Shown: piece by piece, positions 17,149 to 24,633 of the stretch
Layout of the letters: every line of letters starts with the position of its first letter
Position numbering within the stretch: position 1 is the first letter of the stretch
DNA from: Candidatus Roslinia caecavium
Lineage (GTDB): Bacteria > Bacillota > Clostridia > Monoglobales > Monoglobaceae
Assembly (NCBI GenBank): GCA_904419955.1
Contig: CAJFTO010000027.1
Coordinates: forward strand, 1 to 40,983
Direction: 5' to 3'
Length of the DNA: 40,983 nucleotides
Translations under genes and position numbers: made by a program
The notes under the pieces: model-generated
The model's input: the letters and a program-made list of their open reading frames with translations, nothing else
Databases searched by the model: none
What the model was told of the DNA's origin: nothing

Positions 17149-18384
17149 ATGGAACGCGTAATATTGCACAGCGATCTAAACAATTTTTACGCCTCGGTGG
17201 AATGTATGCTAAATCCCGAGCTGAGAGGAAAATACGTCGCAGTCTGCGGAAATACGAGCGACAGGCACGGGATAGTCCTTGCGAAAAACGAAGCCGCGAA
17301 GGCAATGGGAGTTAAAACCGGCGAGGTTATATGGAAGGCCAAGCAAAAGTGTCCGAAGCTGATAATCGTTCCGCCGAATTTTGATAATTATATAAAATAC
17401 TCGAAGCAGGTCATGGAAATATATTGCCGCTACACGGATATGGTAGAGCCTTTCGGGATAGACGAGGCCTGGCTCGACGTTACCGGCAGCGGACTGATCT
17501 ACGGCGATGGAACGGCTATAGCCGATAACATAAGAAAGACGGTAAAGAAGGAAATGGGACTCACCGTTTCCGTTGGCGTATCGTTTAACAAAGTGTTCGC
17601 CAAATTGGGCAGCGATCTAAAAAAGCCGGACGCGGTAACTGAAATCAAAAAATCTTCATTCAAGGAAAAAATATGGGGACTTTCCGCAGACAAGATGTTG
17701 GGCGTGGGACGTTCCACCGCTAAAACTCTCGGCAAATATCACATAAACACAATAGGCGACATAGCGAACGCCGACTCCGCCTTTTTAAAACGAAGGCTTG
17801 GCGTATCAGGCGAGACTCTCTGGCGCTACGCCAACGGACTTGAAAACTCCGCGGTCAAGCTTTTTTCATATACGGCGCCCATCAAATCAATCGGACGCGG
17901 GATCACATGCCGCCTTGATCTCGCCGAAGATAACGAGGTATGGTACGTGCTCTCGGAGCTTTCAAGGCAGGTCGCCTACAAACTGAGACAAAACAACTTC
18001 AACGCCGGCGGAGTTCAGATAGCCGTAAAGGATACGAACCTTACAGTCAAACAATATCAAACTCCGATAAAACCCACCCACAGCGGCAAAGCCTTAGCCG
18101 AGGCGGGTTTCGAACTGTTTCGCAAAAGATACGATTGGGAAAAAGACGTGCGCGCTCTGACCATACGCGCGATATCGCTCCTGCCCGACTCCGAACCTAT
18201 ACAGCTCGACTTGAGCTATAACCACAATCGTTTTGTAAAAATCGATACTTTAGAGCGAACCATAGACAGCATAAACGAAAGATTCGGCAAAAACTCGGTT
18301 CTTCCCGCAAGGATGCTGACGGATATAAAGCTGCCGGCGCGGCAAAATAAAACTCTTCTTCCAAACAGCAGATACGACGCCTAA
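17149..18384 (+). CDS. dinB: Y-family DNA polymerase IV
   Basis: Error-prone translesion polymerase of 411 residues. The catalytic acids are Asp9 (LHSDLNNFYASVE, with Phe13/Tyr14 at the steric-gate position) and Asp105-Glu106 (FGIDEAWLDVTG). The fingers, thumb and little-finger regions follow, including VSVGVSFNKVFAKLGSDLKK and GVGRSTAKTLGKYHINTIGD. The ATG at 17149 has GGAGGG 9 bases upstream; the frame opens earlier at 17089 but without a start signal. No beta-clamp motif is obvious at the C-terminus. The gene is divergent from the XRE/ImmA pair, and the promoter carries SOS-box-like operators, so damage induction is likely. The UmuC-like branch is less likely given its length and partner genes. 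Confidence 0.93.
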   Translation: MERVILHSDLNNFYASVECMLNPELRGKYVAVCGNTSDRHGIVLAKNEAAKAMGVKTGEVIWKAKQKCPKLIIVPPNFDNYIKYSKQVMEIYCRYTDMVEPFGIDEAWLDVTGSGLIYGDGTAIADNIRKTVKKEMGLTVSVGVSFNKVFAKLGSDLKKPDAVTEIKKSSFKEKIWGLSADKMLGVGRSTAKTLGKYHINTIGDIANADSAFLKRRLGVSGETLWRYANGLENSAVKLFSYTAPIKSIGRGITCRLDLAEDNEVWYVLSELSRQVAYKLRQNNFNAGGVQIAVKDTNLTVKQYQTPIKPTHSGKALAEAGFELFRKRYDWEKDVRALTIRAISLLPDSEPIQLDLSYNHNRFVKIDTLERTIDSINERFGKNSVLPARMLTDIKLPARQNKTLLPNSRYDA

Positions 18385-18472
18385 TATACATTTACCGAAG
18401 GTAATCTGTAAATAATAGGACTTAGAGAGCAAATATTATACGAAACGAGCGCTCTATATTACCCCGGAAATC

Positions 18473-18501
18473 TTGACCCGGATATCATACTGCGGTATAA
18501 T
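18473..18501 (+). promoter_or_regulatory. Promoter of the serine hydrolase gene
   Basis: TTGACC (18473-18478), a 17-base spacer and a perfect TATAAT (18496-18501). The predicted start is about 27 bases before the ATG. Confidence 0.8.
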
Positions 18502-18534
18502 ATTATTACATTTTTTGAAAGGAGCCCTCTTATT

Positions 18535-19974
18535 ATGCTCGAATATAACACGGCGTTTTCACCCGAGAGCCAGGGAATAGACTCAAAATATATAATCAAC
18601 GTACTGGATAAGCTCGCCTCTGACAAAGTAGACATGCACAGCGTATTGATAAGCAAGAACAGTAAATTGATTTACGAAGCGTATTACGCGCCGTTTACGC
18701 GAGAGACGCCGCACAGGCTTTTCTCCTGCACAAAGAGCTTTGTCTCGCTCGCGATAGGCTGTCTGGCCGATGAAGGCAAACTAAGCCTCAGCGATCCTAT
18801 TACCGATTATTTTCCGGAATATATGCCGCGCGACGGTTTCAGCGATTTTTTAAAACAAACGACGATCCGCGACATGCTTAGAATGCAGACGCCCTACGGC
18901 TCTACGACTTATAAGAAAGACGTCTTTGACGATTGGGTAAAATCCTTCTTTACCGCGTCTCCGTCGCACAGACCCGGAACGATATTCTCATACGACAGCT
19001 CCGCTTCACACGTGTTATCGGGCTTGGTCGAAAAAATAAGCGGCGAGTCTCTGCTCGATTTTCTGAGAAACGGTATTTTGAAGGATACCGGTTTCTCAAA
19101 AGAAGCGTACTGTCTGACGGACGGACGGGGCGTGTCCCAAGGCGGCTCCGGAATGATAGCGAGACCGCTCGATCTAATGATAACGGCCGTCTTATTGGTC
19201 GACGCGGCAAACGTCAGGCCGACGCCCAAAGGCTTTCCTTCGGAATATATAAAAGACGCGGTAGCGTATCATGTTCCCACGTTTGTAAAAGGCGGATTCT
19301 TAGCCGAAATGAACGGTTACGGGTACTATTTCTGGCGGCTTGAGAACAACGGCTTTATGCTTTACGGAATGGCCGGACAGCTCGCGCTCTGCTATCCGGA
19401 ACTTGATCTGGTAATCGTCACTACGGCGGACGAGACGGACAGGAAAGGCGGAGTGCAGCAGATCTACGACGCGTTCGCCGAAGAACTTCTCCCATATATA
19501 ACCGTCAAAACATCCGCGTCGCTGCTTGAAAAGGTTGAAAATTTTTCAGCGCTTAAGGAACGTTCCGAAAAGCTGACCGTAGCGCCTCTGGAAAACGATA
19601 TTCATATAGATTTTCATAAACGGTTTAAGATGCGTAAAAACGATAAGAATATAAAAGAGATCGAGGTATTCTCAAGCCGCGTAGACGGGTATATCAAGAT
19701 AACGAACTCCGAGGGGACGTACGACGTCAAATTCAACTTCGGTTCCAACAAAGAAACCGTCTTCCCCGGCTATGAATGTCCGTCTCTGAATTCTGCGGCA
19801 TGGACCGACGAAACCACGCTTGTCGTGCGCTGCAATCTTATCGGCGAACAGCTCGGCAAGGTATTCTTTCAGTTTTCCTTCTCCGGCGGAGGAGCGACAA
19901 TGTTCGGCCGAAACACCGAAGAGACTTTCTATAAAGAATTCGCTGGATTTTTTGAATCAGAGGCGGAAATATAA
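18535..19974 (+). CDS. Serine hydrolase, class C beta-lactamase-related
   Basis: A 479-residue penicillin-binding-protein-like serine hydrolase. The nucleophile motif SxxK is Ser64-Cys-Thr-Lys67 (RLFSCTKSFVS), and the YxS motif is Tyr153-Asp-Ser155 (FSYDSSASH). The GMAGQLAL segment takes the place of the HxG/KTG strand (about residue 285). The last 120 residues form a separate beta-rich domain seen in esterase/peptidase-like members. There is no signal peptide or membrane segment, unlike secreted beta-lactamases, so a cytoplasmic esterase or amidase is more likely than an antibiotic-resistance enzyme. AAGGAG precedes the ATG. It is monocistronic, with its own promoter and terminator. The substrate is unknown. 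Confidence 0.88.
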   Translation: MLEYNTAFSPESQGIDSKYIINVLDKLASDKVDMHSVLISKNSKLIYEAYYAPFTRETPHRLFSCTKSFVSLAIGCLADEGKLSLSDPITDYFPEYMPRDGFSDFLKQTTIRDMLRMQTPYGSTTYKKDVFDDWVKSFFTASPSHRPGTIFSYDSSASHVLSGLVEKISGESLLDFLRNGILKDTGFSKEAYCLTDGRGVSQGGSGMIARPLDLMITAVLLVDAANVRPTPKGFPSEYIKDAVAYHVPTFVKGGFLAEMNGYGYYFWRLENNGFMLYGMAGQLALCYPELDLVIVTTADETDRKGGVQQIYDAFAEELLPYITVKTSASLLEKVENFSALKERSEKLTVAPLENDIHIDFHKRFKMRKNDKNIKEIEVFSSRVDGYIKITNSEGTYDVKFNFGSNKETVFPGYECPSLNSAAWTDETTLVVRCNLIGEQLGKVFFQFSFSGGGATMFGRNTEETFYKEFAGFFESEAEI

Positions 19975-19990
19975 AACAGCGTAAAAAATT

Positions 19991-20030
19991 AAGCCTCCTA
20001 CGCCGCGAACGCGTAAAGAGGCTTTTATTA
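19991..20030. terminator. Bidirectional terminator between serine hydrolase and P-type ATPase
   Basis: AAGCCTC pairs with GAGGCTT, with an inner TACGC/GCGTA stem, followed by TTTATT on the plus strand. On the minus strand the same hairpin is followed by TTAATTTTTT, so it can end transcripts from both converging genes. Confidence 0.88.
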
Positions 20031-20043
20031 TATTATAATATTT

Positions 20044-22119
20044 TTAAGGAAGCAGATTTTTCATACTTCTAAGTCCTATGGCCAAGGTAGAAGCGTTGTG
20101 CAGCATAGCGGAAGTCGTAGGCTGAATAACTCCGCCGACGCCCAAAGCTATCAGGGCGCCGTTGATCCCCAATATCGACTTATAATTACAGTCGATCCTT
20201 CGCATCATCGCCTTAGCGATTCGCTTCAAAATAATAAGCTCCCTCAGATCGTCCGCCGCGATAGTTATATCCGCTATCTCTCGGGCAAGCTCCGCGCCGT
20301 CGCTTATAGCTATTCCGACGTCGGACGCCGACAGCGCGGGCGAATCGTTTATCCCGTCGCCGACCATAACGACTTTTGAGCCGTTTTCCTTCGCCTTTAA
20401 TATAAAATTCGCCTTGTCCTCGGGGAGAACCTCCGAATAATACTCGTCGAGTCCGAGTCTATCGGCTATAGCCGAGGCCGTGCGCTCGTTGTCTCCGGTC
20501 ATCATGACCACTTTTTTAAAGCCCTCTCTCTTCAGGCTTTCAATAGCCTCTTTCGCCTCTTCGCGCAGCGGATCCGCTATACATATTACCGCCGTAAGTT
20601 CGCTATCGACCGCCAAATATAAATGCGAATACTCTCCGGGTAAATTTTCAAAACGTTCGGCATATTCCTTTCGAACTGCGCATTCCTCGTCCTCGAACAC
20701 AAAATGATAACTGCCTATTATCACTCTCTTCTCGCCTATGTACGAAGCTATACCGTGCGCTACGATATAATCGACCTTCGAATGCATTTCCTCATGCTCC
20801 AAATTTTTGTCCTTCGCCGCCTTTACAACGGCCTTTGCCATCGAATGTGGAAAATGCTCCTCCAAGCACGCCGCTATTCTAAGCGACTCGTCCGCGCTCT
20901 CGTCTCCGAACGGAATCACGTCGACCACTGTGGGCCGCGCCTTTGTCAGCGTTCCCGTTTTATCAAAAACTACGACGTCGGCTTCCTCCAGCGCCTCTAA
21001 ATATTTTCCGCCTTTTACGGTTATCTTATGAGTTCCCGCCTCTCTTATAGCCGACAAGACCGTTATAGGGATGGCCAATTTAAGCGCGCAGGAAAAATCG
21101 ACCATAAGCGCCGACAAAGCTCTTGTTATATTGCGGGTAACGAGATAGGAAACTACCGTTCCCATAAGCGTATAAGGAACAAGCCTATCCGCAAGATGCT
21201 CCGCCTTGCTTTCCACAGCTGATTTAAGCTTTTCCGTACCTTCGATCATTTCGACGATCTTTTCATACTTTGTCGAACCGGCGGTCTCTTTTACTCTGAT
21301 TACGAGCTCGCCCTCTTCTATCGCCGTTCCCGCGTACGCGTATCCGTCGGCCTCTTTTTTGACCGGAACGCTCTCGCCGGTAAGCGAGGACTGATTTACC
21401 ATAGCTTCGCCGCTTATTACAATCCCGTCAAACGGTATCACGGCGCCCATATGAACCGCCACCTCGTCGCCGGGTCTAATGTCGTATACTTCGACAAGCT
21501 CCTCCTTATCGCCGCGGACGCGCCAAACCTTTCCAACGCCCAGCGACATACTTCTCGCCAGATCTCCGACCGACTTCTTGTGAGTCCACTCTTCCAGCAA
21601 TTCGCCGATTCCCAATAAGAACATTATAGACGCGGAGGTTTTAAAATCGCCTTTCAGCATAGACGCGCCTATCGCCGCAGCGTCCAAAACAGGAACCTCC
21701 AGCTTTCCTTTTATCAGACGTTTGAGCCCTTGTTTAAAGTAACCCACGGACTTAAACACGGCGTATAGGCTCCTAAGCGGACTCGGTACAAAAAGCCTGC
21801 TCAGCGCCCGAAACGCCACTTTTCGTATCAACTTCTCCTTGTACTCGGCGTTCAGCGCGCGGCCGGAGCTTTCTATAATTCCCTTTGGGACTGCAACTTT
21901 TTCGTATTTAAACTCGCGCAAAGCCGTTATCACATTATCTCTTTCCCCAACGTATACAATAGCGGCGTCCGCTGTCTGCTCATAGACTTTAGCCTTTTTT
22001 ACAAACTCTAAGTTTTCAAGATAGTAGAGCAGAGTGTCCGCCTCGACGTAGGTCATTCTATTTTGCGCAAAATGCACTCGGATACGCCCTTCTATTTCAT
22101 GTTTAATAATAAATTTCAC
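20044..22119 (-). CDS. P1B-type heavy-metal-translocating ATPase
   Basis: Membrane metal pump of 691 residues. The GTG at 22119 is chosen because GGAGGAG lies just upstream; the longer frame (22164) has no site. Residues 1-70 form a degenerate HMA-like domain without CxxC. TGES is at 247-250, the phosphorylated Asp386 is in FDKTGTLT, EEHFPHSMA carries the nucleotide-binding His, and GDGINDSPALSASDVGIAI is the hinge. The metal-binding membrane motif, normally CPC, is SCALK (343-347, in MVDFSCALKLAIP), a distinct subgroup whose metal I cannot assign. It is the last gene of the feoA-HMA-DUF6110 operon. Export of a transition metal is the likely role. Confidence 0.92.
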   Translation of the reverse strand: MKFIIKHEIEGRIRVHFAQNRMTYVEADTLLYYLENLEFVKKAKVYEQTADAAIVYVGERDNVITALREFKYEKVAVPKGIIESSGRALNAEYKEKLIRKVAFRALSRLFVPSPLRSLYAVFKSVGYFKQGLKRLIKGKLEVPVLDAAAIGASMLKGDFKTSASIMFLLGIGELLEEWTHKKSVGDLARSMSLGVGKVWRVRGDKEELVEVYDIRPGDEVAVHMGAVIPFDGIVISGEAMVNQSSLTGESVPVKKEADGYAYAGTAIEEGELVIRVKETAGSTKYEKIVEMIEGTEKLKSAVESKAEHLADRLVPYTLMGTVVSYLVTRNITRALSALMVDFSCALKLAIPITVLSAIREAGTHKITVKGGKYLEALEEADVVVFDKTGTLTKARPTVVDVIPFGDESADESLRIAACLEEHFPHSMAKAVVKAAKDKNLEHEEMHSKVDYIVAHGIASYIGEKRVIIGSYHFVFEDEECAVRKEYAERFENLPGEYSHLYLAVDSELTAVICIADPLREEAKEAIESLKREGFKKVVMMTGDNERTASAIADRLGLDEYYSEVLPEDKANFILKAKENGSKVVMVGDGINDSPALSASDVGIAISDGAELAREIADITIAADDLRELIILKRIAKAMMRRIDCNYKSILGINGALIALGVGGVIQPTTSAMLHNASTLAIGLRSMKNLLP

Positions 22120-22196
22120 GCAGACTCCTCCATAACATGTCGAATATTCCTTAATAATAAGCAAAAGGGACTGTATAAACAGCCCCGAAACAACGA

Positions 22197-22475
22197 TTAT
22201 TCCGCGTCTGTCGATTCGCCGTCTACAACCGCCGCGGCTTCTTCTTCAGCTCTTTTCTCATTTATCTGCTTCGCCTCGGCTAAAACGTCCTCGGCGTTCT
22301 CCTGAATAGTAGCGGCCGTCTTCATAACGCTGTCCTTAGCTCTGAGCGCCGCGGCGGTACAATTAACGTACGCCTTTTTTGCATCCTTGCTCGACAACAG
22401 CTTGATCCCGGCCGTGCCGAAGAGAACCCCTCCCAAAAACACTCCTAAAACCTTGATATGATCTTCCTTAAACAT
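22197..22475 (-). CDS. Small membrane-anchored protein, DUF6110-like
   Basis: A 92-residue protein with a single N-terminal membrane segment rich in glycine (VLGVFLGGVLFGTAGIKLL), then SSKDAKKAYVNCTAAALRAK, and an acidic Glu/Ala-rich helical tail. The layout resembles small proteins found beside P-type ATPases in Clostridia (I recall the DUF6110 label, not checked). AGGAGG lies 7 bases before the ATG. It sits 77 bases upstream of the ATPase gene and 18 bases after the 26-residue peptide. The function is unknown; an accessory subunit or stabiliser of the pump is a guess from its position. Confidence 0.75.
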   Translation of the reverse strand: MFKEDHIKVLGVFLGGVLFGTAGIKLLSSKDAKKAYVNCTAAALRAKDSVMKTAATIQENAEDVLAEAKQINEKRAEEEAAAVVDGESTDAE

Positions 22476-22493
22476 TATGTTTCCTCCTAATCT

Positions 22494-22574
22494 CTATTTA
22501 TGTTTATAACCTGTATAAAAAAGCATTATAAAGCAAACAACCGCCGCAAAAGCCCAAAAACGATGTTTCTTCAT
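22494..22574 (-). CDS. 26-residue predicted membrane peptide
   Basis: A short frame from ATG at 22574 to a TAG at 22494 encodes 26 residues: a KKHRFW start, then a hydrophobic stretch AFAAVVCFIMLFY, then a TGYKHK end. GAGGGTG lies 8 bases before the ATG. The basic-hydrophobic-basic plan fits a single-pass membrane peptide. It lies exactly in the metal operon, between the HMA protein and the DUF6110-like gene, in the space where a gene would be expected. The reading frame, spacing and ribosome binding site are seen; translation is inferred. Automatic gene callers would drop it for length. Confidence 0.65.
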   Translation of the reverse strand: MKKHRFWAFAAVVCFIMLFYTGYKHK

Positions 22575-22637
22575 GCTTAATACACCCTCTTTCGATATTA
22601 ATTCTCTATGAAATTAGAACGCCGCCGCTTTTTAAAA

Positions 22638-23021
22638 CTAAGCCCTAACGGTCTCAACGTCCGCCGCTCCGTACCCCGCGCTTTGTACTATCCGTCTCAG
22701 CTCAGTCTCCGAAACGGGCTCCTTCGTCCTGACCATAGCGTCGTTTTGCTTTAGATCCACGACCGCGTAGAATCCTTCTCGCTCGTTAAAAGCGTTTTCA
22801 ACTTTTCTGACGCAGTTTTTACAGCTCATGCCGTCTATCCCGATCTTATACGAATAGTTATAATGCGAAACGTCGCCGTCGCTCGGGCGAACCTTTTTAA
22901 CCTCGTCGCCGCCTCCGCCGCAGCAGCCGCTTTTTAGTTTCTTAATATACGATCTGACTCCGAAAACGCATATCACAACCAAAACAGCGCAGATCAATAC
23001 TGTCGACCAAACGTTTCCCAT
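22638..23021 (-). CDS. Membrane-anchored HMA metallochaperone-like protein
   Basis: A 127-residue protein with two parts. Residues of about 5-24 form one membrane segment, followed by a Cys/Gly cluster (SGCCGGGGDE, 32-40) like that of FeoB-associated Cys-rich membrane proteins. Residues 58-125 are a heavy-metal-associated domain with the metal site GMSCKNC (Cys67, Cys70). It would bind a soft transition metal, such as copper(I), zinc or a related ion, at the inner membrane surface and hand it to the ATPase encoded two genes on. The ATPase's own N-terminal HMA-like domain has no CxxC, so this gene may supply the missing metal site in trans. GGAGG lies 9 bases before the ATG. Confidence 0.88.
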   Translation of the reverse strand: MGNVWSTVLICAVLVVICVFGVRSYIKKLKSGCCGGGGDEVKKVRPSDGDVSHYNYSYKIGIDGMSCKNCVRKVENAFNEREGFYAVVDLKQNDAMVRTKEPVSETELRRIVQSAGYGAADVETVRA

Positions 23022-23096
23022 AATGTAAAACCTCCATTCCGCCGCTCCGCTTCGGCAAACTCAAGCTTAGTATCCGCGGAGTATTTTATATAAAAA

Positions 23097-23143
23097 TTCG
23101 GTTAACTAAACCGCGCTATCGCTTTAATAACAAATTAACCGAA
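23097..23143 (-). terminator. Attenuator-like hairpin after feoA
   Basis: On the minus strand TTCGGTTAA, which includes the feoA stop codon, pairs perfectly with TTAACCGAA, followed by TTTTTATATAAAA. The loop is about 29 bases with a small inner GCG/CGC stem. This is a plausible partial terminator that would lower transcription of the HMA-ATPase genes relative to feoA. Confidence 0.6.
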
Positions 23144-23365
23144 AGTCCTTCGCATAACCATGATCCGTCCCGCCATTTCGCGGCTTACGGCTATGCGTGA
23201 ATCCTTTACGCTTACGATAAGATTTCCGCCTATCGTCGATATCACCGTCACGGCGCCGCCTGTTACAAAGCCCATATCCTCAAGATGCGATTTAAGCTCG
23301 GGCAGACATCCGACCTTTTTTATTATTAGCTCCTCGCCTACCGGAGCAAGCGTCAATGGTATCAT
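23135..23365 (-). CDS. FeoA-family protein
   Basis: A 76-residue SH3-like FeoA protein: MIPLTLAPVGEELIIKKVG, LPELKSHLEDMGFVTG, then SRIAVSREMAGRIMV. FeoA normally assists the FeoB ferrous-iron transporter, but no feoB is present here; the next genes are an HMA protein and a P-type ATPase. The ATG at 23365 is chosen because AAGGAG is 8 bases upstream; the frame reaches 23401 (ATG) with a poor site. The same fold also occurs as the C-terminal domain of DtxR-type regulators, but there is no DNA-binding domain here. First gene of the operon, with a 140-base leader after the promoter. Confidence 0.85.
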   Translation of the reverse strand: MIPLTLAPVGEELIIKKVGCLPELKSHLEDMGFVTGGAVTVISTIGGNLIVSVKDSRIAVSREMAGRIMVMRRTFG

Positions 23366-23487
23366 TTTTCCCGCTCCTTCATTAAAACTCAGCCGCCTCA
23401 TCTACACAACATAACAATAATATCATTTTGTTTCAGATCGGTTAAAATACATGTTACTATATACAAAAATAGTTTTATATAAATCCA

Positions 23488-23505
23488 GGTTAGCTATCGC
23501 TAACC
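23488..23505. promoter_or_regulatory. Palindromic operator of the feoA-ATPase operon
   Basis: GGTTAGCTATCGCTAACC is two perfect 7-base arms, GGTTAGC and GCTAACC, with a 4-base centre. It covers about +1 to +18 of the predicted transcript, a repressor position. The arms resemble those of DtxR/IdeR-type iron boxes (AGGTTAG/CTAACCT) but with a wider centre. A metal-responsive regulator is the likely owner; its gene is not in the window. Confidence 0.65.
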
Positions 23506-23512
23506 ACGAAAT

Positions 23513-23541
23513 AGTATAGCGCTTTAATTAAGGATTGTCAA
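23513..23541 (-). promoter_or_regulatory. Promoter of the feoA-ATPase operon
   Basis: On the minus strand TTGACA (23541-23536), a 17-base spacer and TATACT (23518-23513). The predicted start is at about 23506, immediately before the operator palindrome. Confidence 0.8.
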
Positions 23542-23604
23542 TAGAGAATATCCAAATTTTAATCAAATATTTCCTTACAGATAAATCTCGTATATTATTT
23601 TACT

Positions 23605-23633
23605 TTAAAATAAAACGCGGCCGTTTGGCCGCG
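23605..23633 (-). terminator. Rho-independent terminator of the P1 peptidase gene
   Basis: On the minus strand CGCGGCC, an AAAC loop and GGCCGCG are followed by TTTTATTTTA. It lies 26 bases after the stop codon of the P1-family peptidase. Confidence 0.88.
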
Positions 23634-23658
23634 CCGATCGATCTCCGATTATAACAGA

Positions 23659-24633
23659 TCATTCCTCAGCAAAATCCAGATCTTTCGCCGACTTATATCC
23701 GTACATTGATTCCGCATTCTTCACCGCCTTGACGACCGCTTCGGCCATTACCCTCGCCGCAAGAGTTCCTAACATATCCATATCGGCTCTCACTTCGCCT
23801 ACGGACATAGCGTAAATACTGTCTCCGTCCGCGCTCGTGTGCACGGGATCTATAGCCCTCGCGTAGCCGTTATGCGCCATGGACGCTATCTTACTAAGTT
23901 CGGTCTTATTAAACCGCGCGTTCGTTATAACTGTCCCTATCGTAGTATTGCCGACAAATTTATTTTCCTTCACCGAGTAATTCCTCAGCATCTCGTCGGT
24001 TGTCGATCTAAAACCGTTCTTTTCCTCATTCAGCAAACCGGCAATCTTTTTTCCGGTCTTGTAATCGAAAATATCGCCCAGCGCGTTGACCGCGACTATC
24101 GCTCCTACCTGAAGTTCGCCCGTCTGAACCGCGTAACTTCCTATTCCGGACTTCATACAATAGTCCATACCGTATAGCTTTCCAACGGTAGCCCCAACGC
24201 CCGCTCCGACGCTGCCGTCGCGATAATTTCCGACTTCGGCATTTACGCAGGCCGCGTATCCCATTTCTTTATCCGGCCTTATATCTTTATCTCCAACCGT
24301 CAAATCGAAAAGGCAGGACTCGCAAACCAATGGAACCTTAGTAATACCAACGTCGAAACCTATGCCTCGTTCCTCCAGATATTTCATTACTCCTCCGGCG
24401 GCGTCGAGGCCGAATGCGCTTCCTCCGCTAAGTAATACCGCGTGAACGCGATCCGCCGCGGCGGTCGGCTTAAGCAACTCGCTCTCTCTCGACGCGGGTC
24501 CTCCGCCGCGCACGTCCAGCCCGACTGGCGCTCCATTTTCGCAGATTATAACCGTACAGCCCGTTCCGCCCTCAAGATTTTCAGCGGCGCCTATTTTTAT
24601 GTTTTCTATATCCTTAATACTTATTTCACGCAT
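23659..24633 (-). CDS. P1-family (DmpA-like) self-processing aminopeptidase
   Basis: A 324-residue member of the P1/S58 family (L-aminopeptidase/D-esterase, DmpA-like), N-terminal-nucleophile hydrolases that cut themselves into two chains. Family features include GGTGCTVI, VRGGGPASRE, HAVLLSGGSAFGLDAAGGV, and VGAGVGATVGKL. The segment GNTTIGTVITNA (228-239) is where self-cleavage exposes the Thr nucleophile (Thr230-231). There is no signal peptide, so it is cytoplasmic. AAGGAG lies 6 bases before the ATG. It is alone between two terminators. The peptide substrates are unknown; related enzymes act on small N-terminal amides or beta-peptides. Confidence 0.9.
   Translation of the reverse strand: MREISIKDIENIKIGAAENLEGGTGCTVIICENGAPVGLDVRGGGPASRESELLKPTAAADRVHAVLLSGGSAFGLDAAGGVMKYLEERGIGFDVGITKVPLVCESCLFDLTVGDKDIRPDKEMGYAACVNAEVGNYRDGSVGAGVGATVGKLYGMDYCMKSGIGSYAVQTGELQVGAIVAVNALGDIFDYKTGKKIAGLLNEEKNGFRSTTDEMLRNYSVKENKFVGNTTIGTVITNARFNKTELSKIASMAHNGYARAIDPVHTSADGDSIYAMSVGEVRADMDMLGTLAARVMAEAVVKAVKNAESMYGYKSAKDLDFAEE

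Noticed and set aside
16001-18384. Prophage or integrative element suggested by XRE-ImmA
   Set aside because: No integrase, excisionase, attachment repeats or phage genes nearby; dinB and flanking genes look chromosomal.
18385-18420. Small hairpin TTACC-GAA-GGTAA after dinB as a terminator
   Set aside because: It has only five pairs and no T-run after it.
23366-23506. Riboswitch in the 140-base feoA leader
   Set aside because: No conserved metal-riboswitch pattern is visible; only the palindrome at the promoter.
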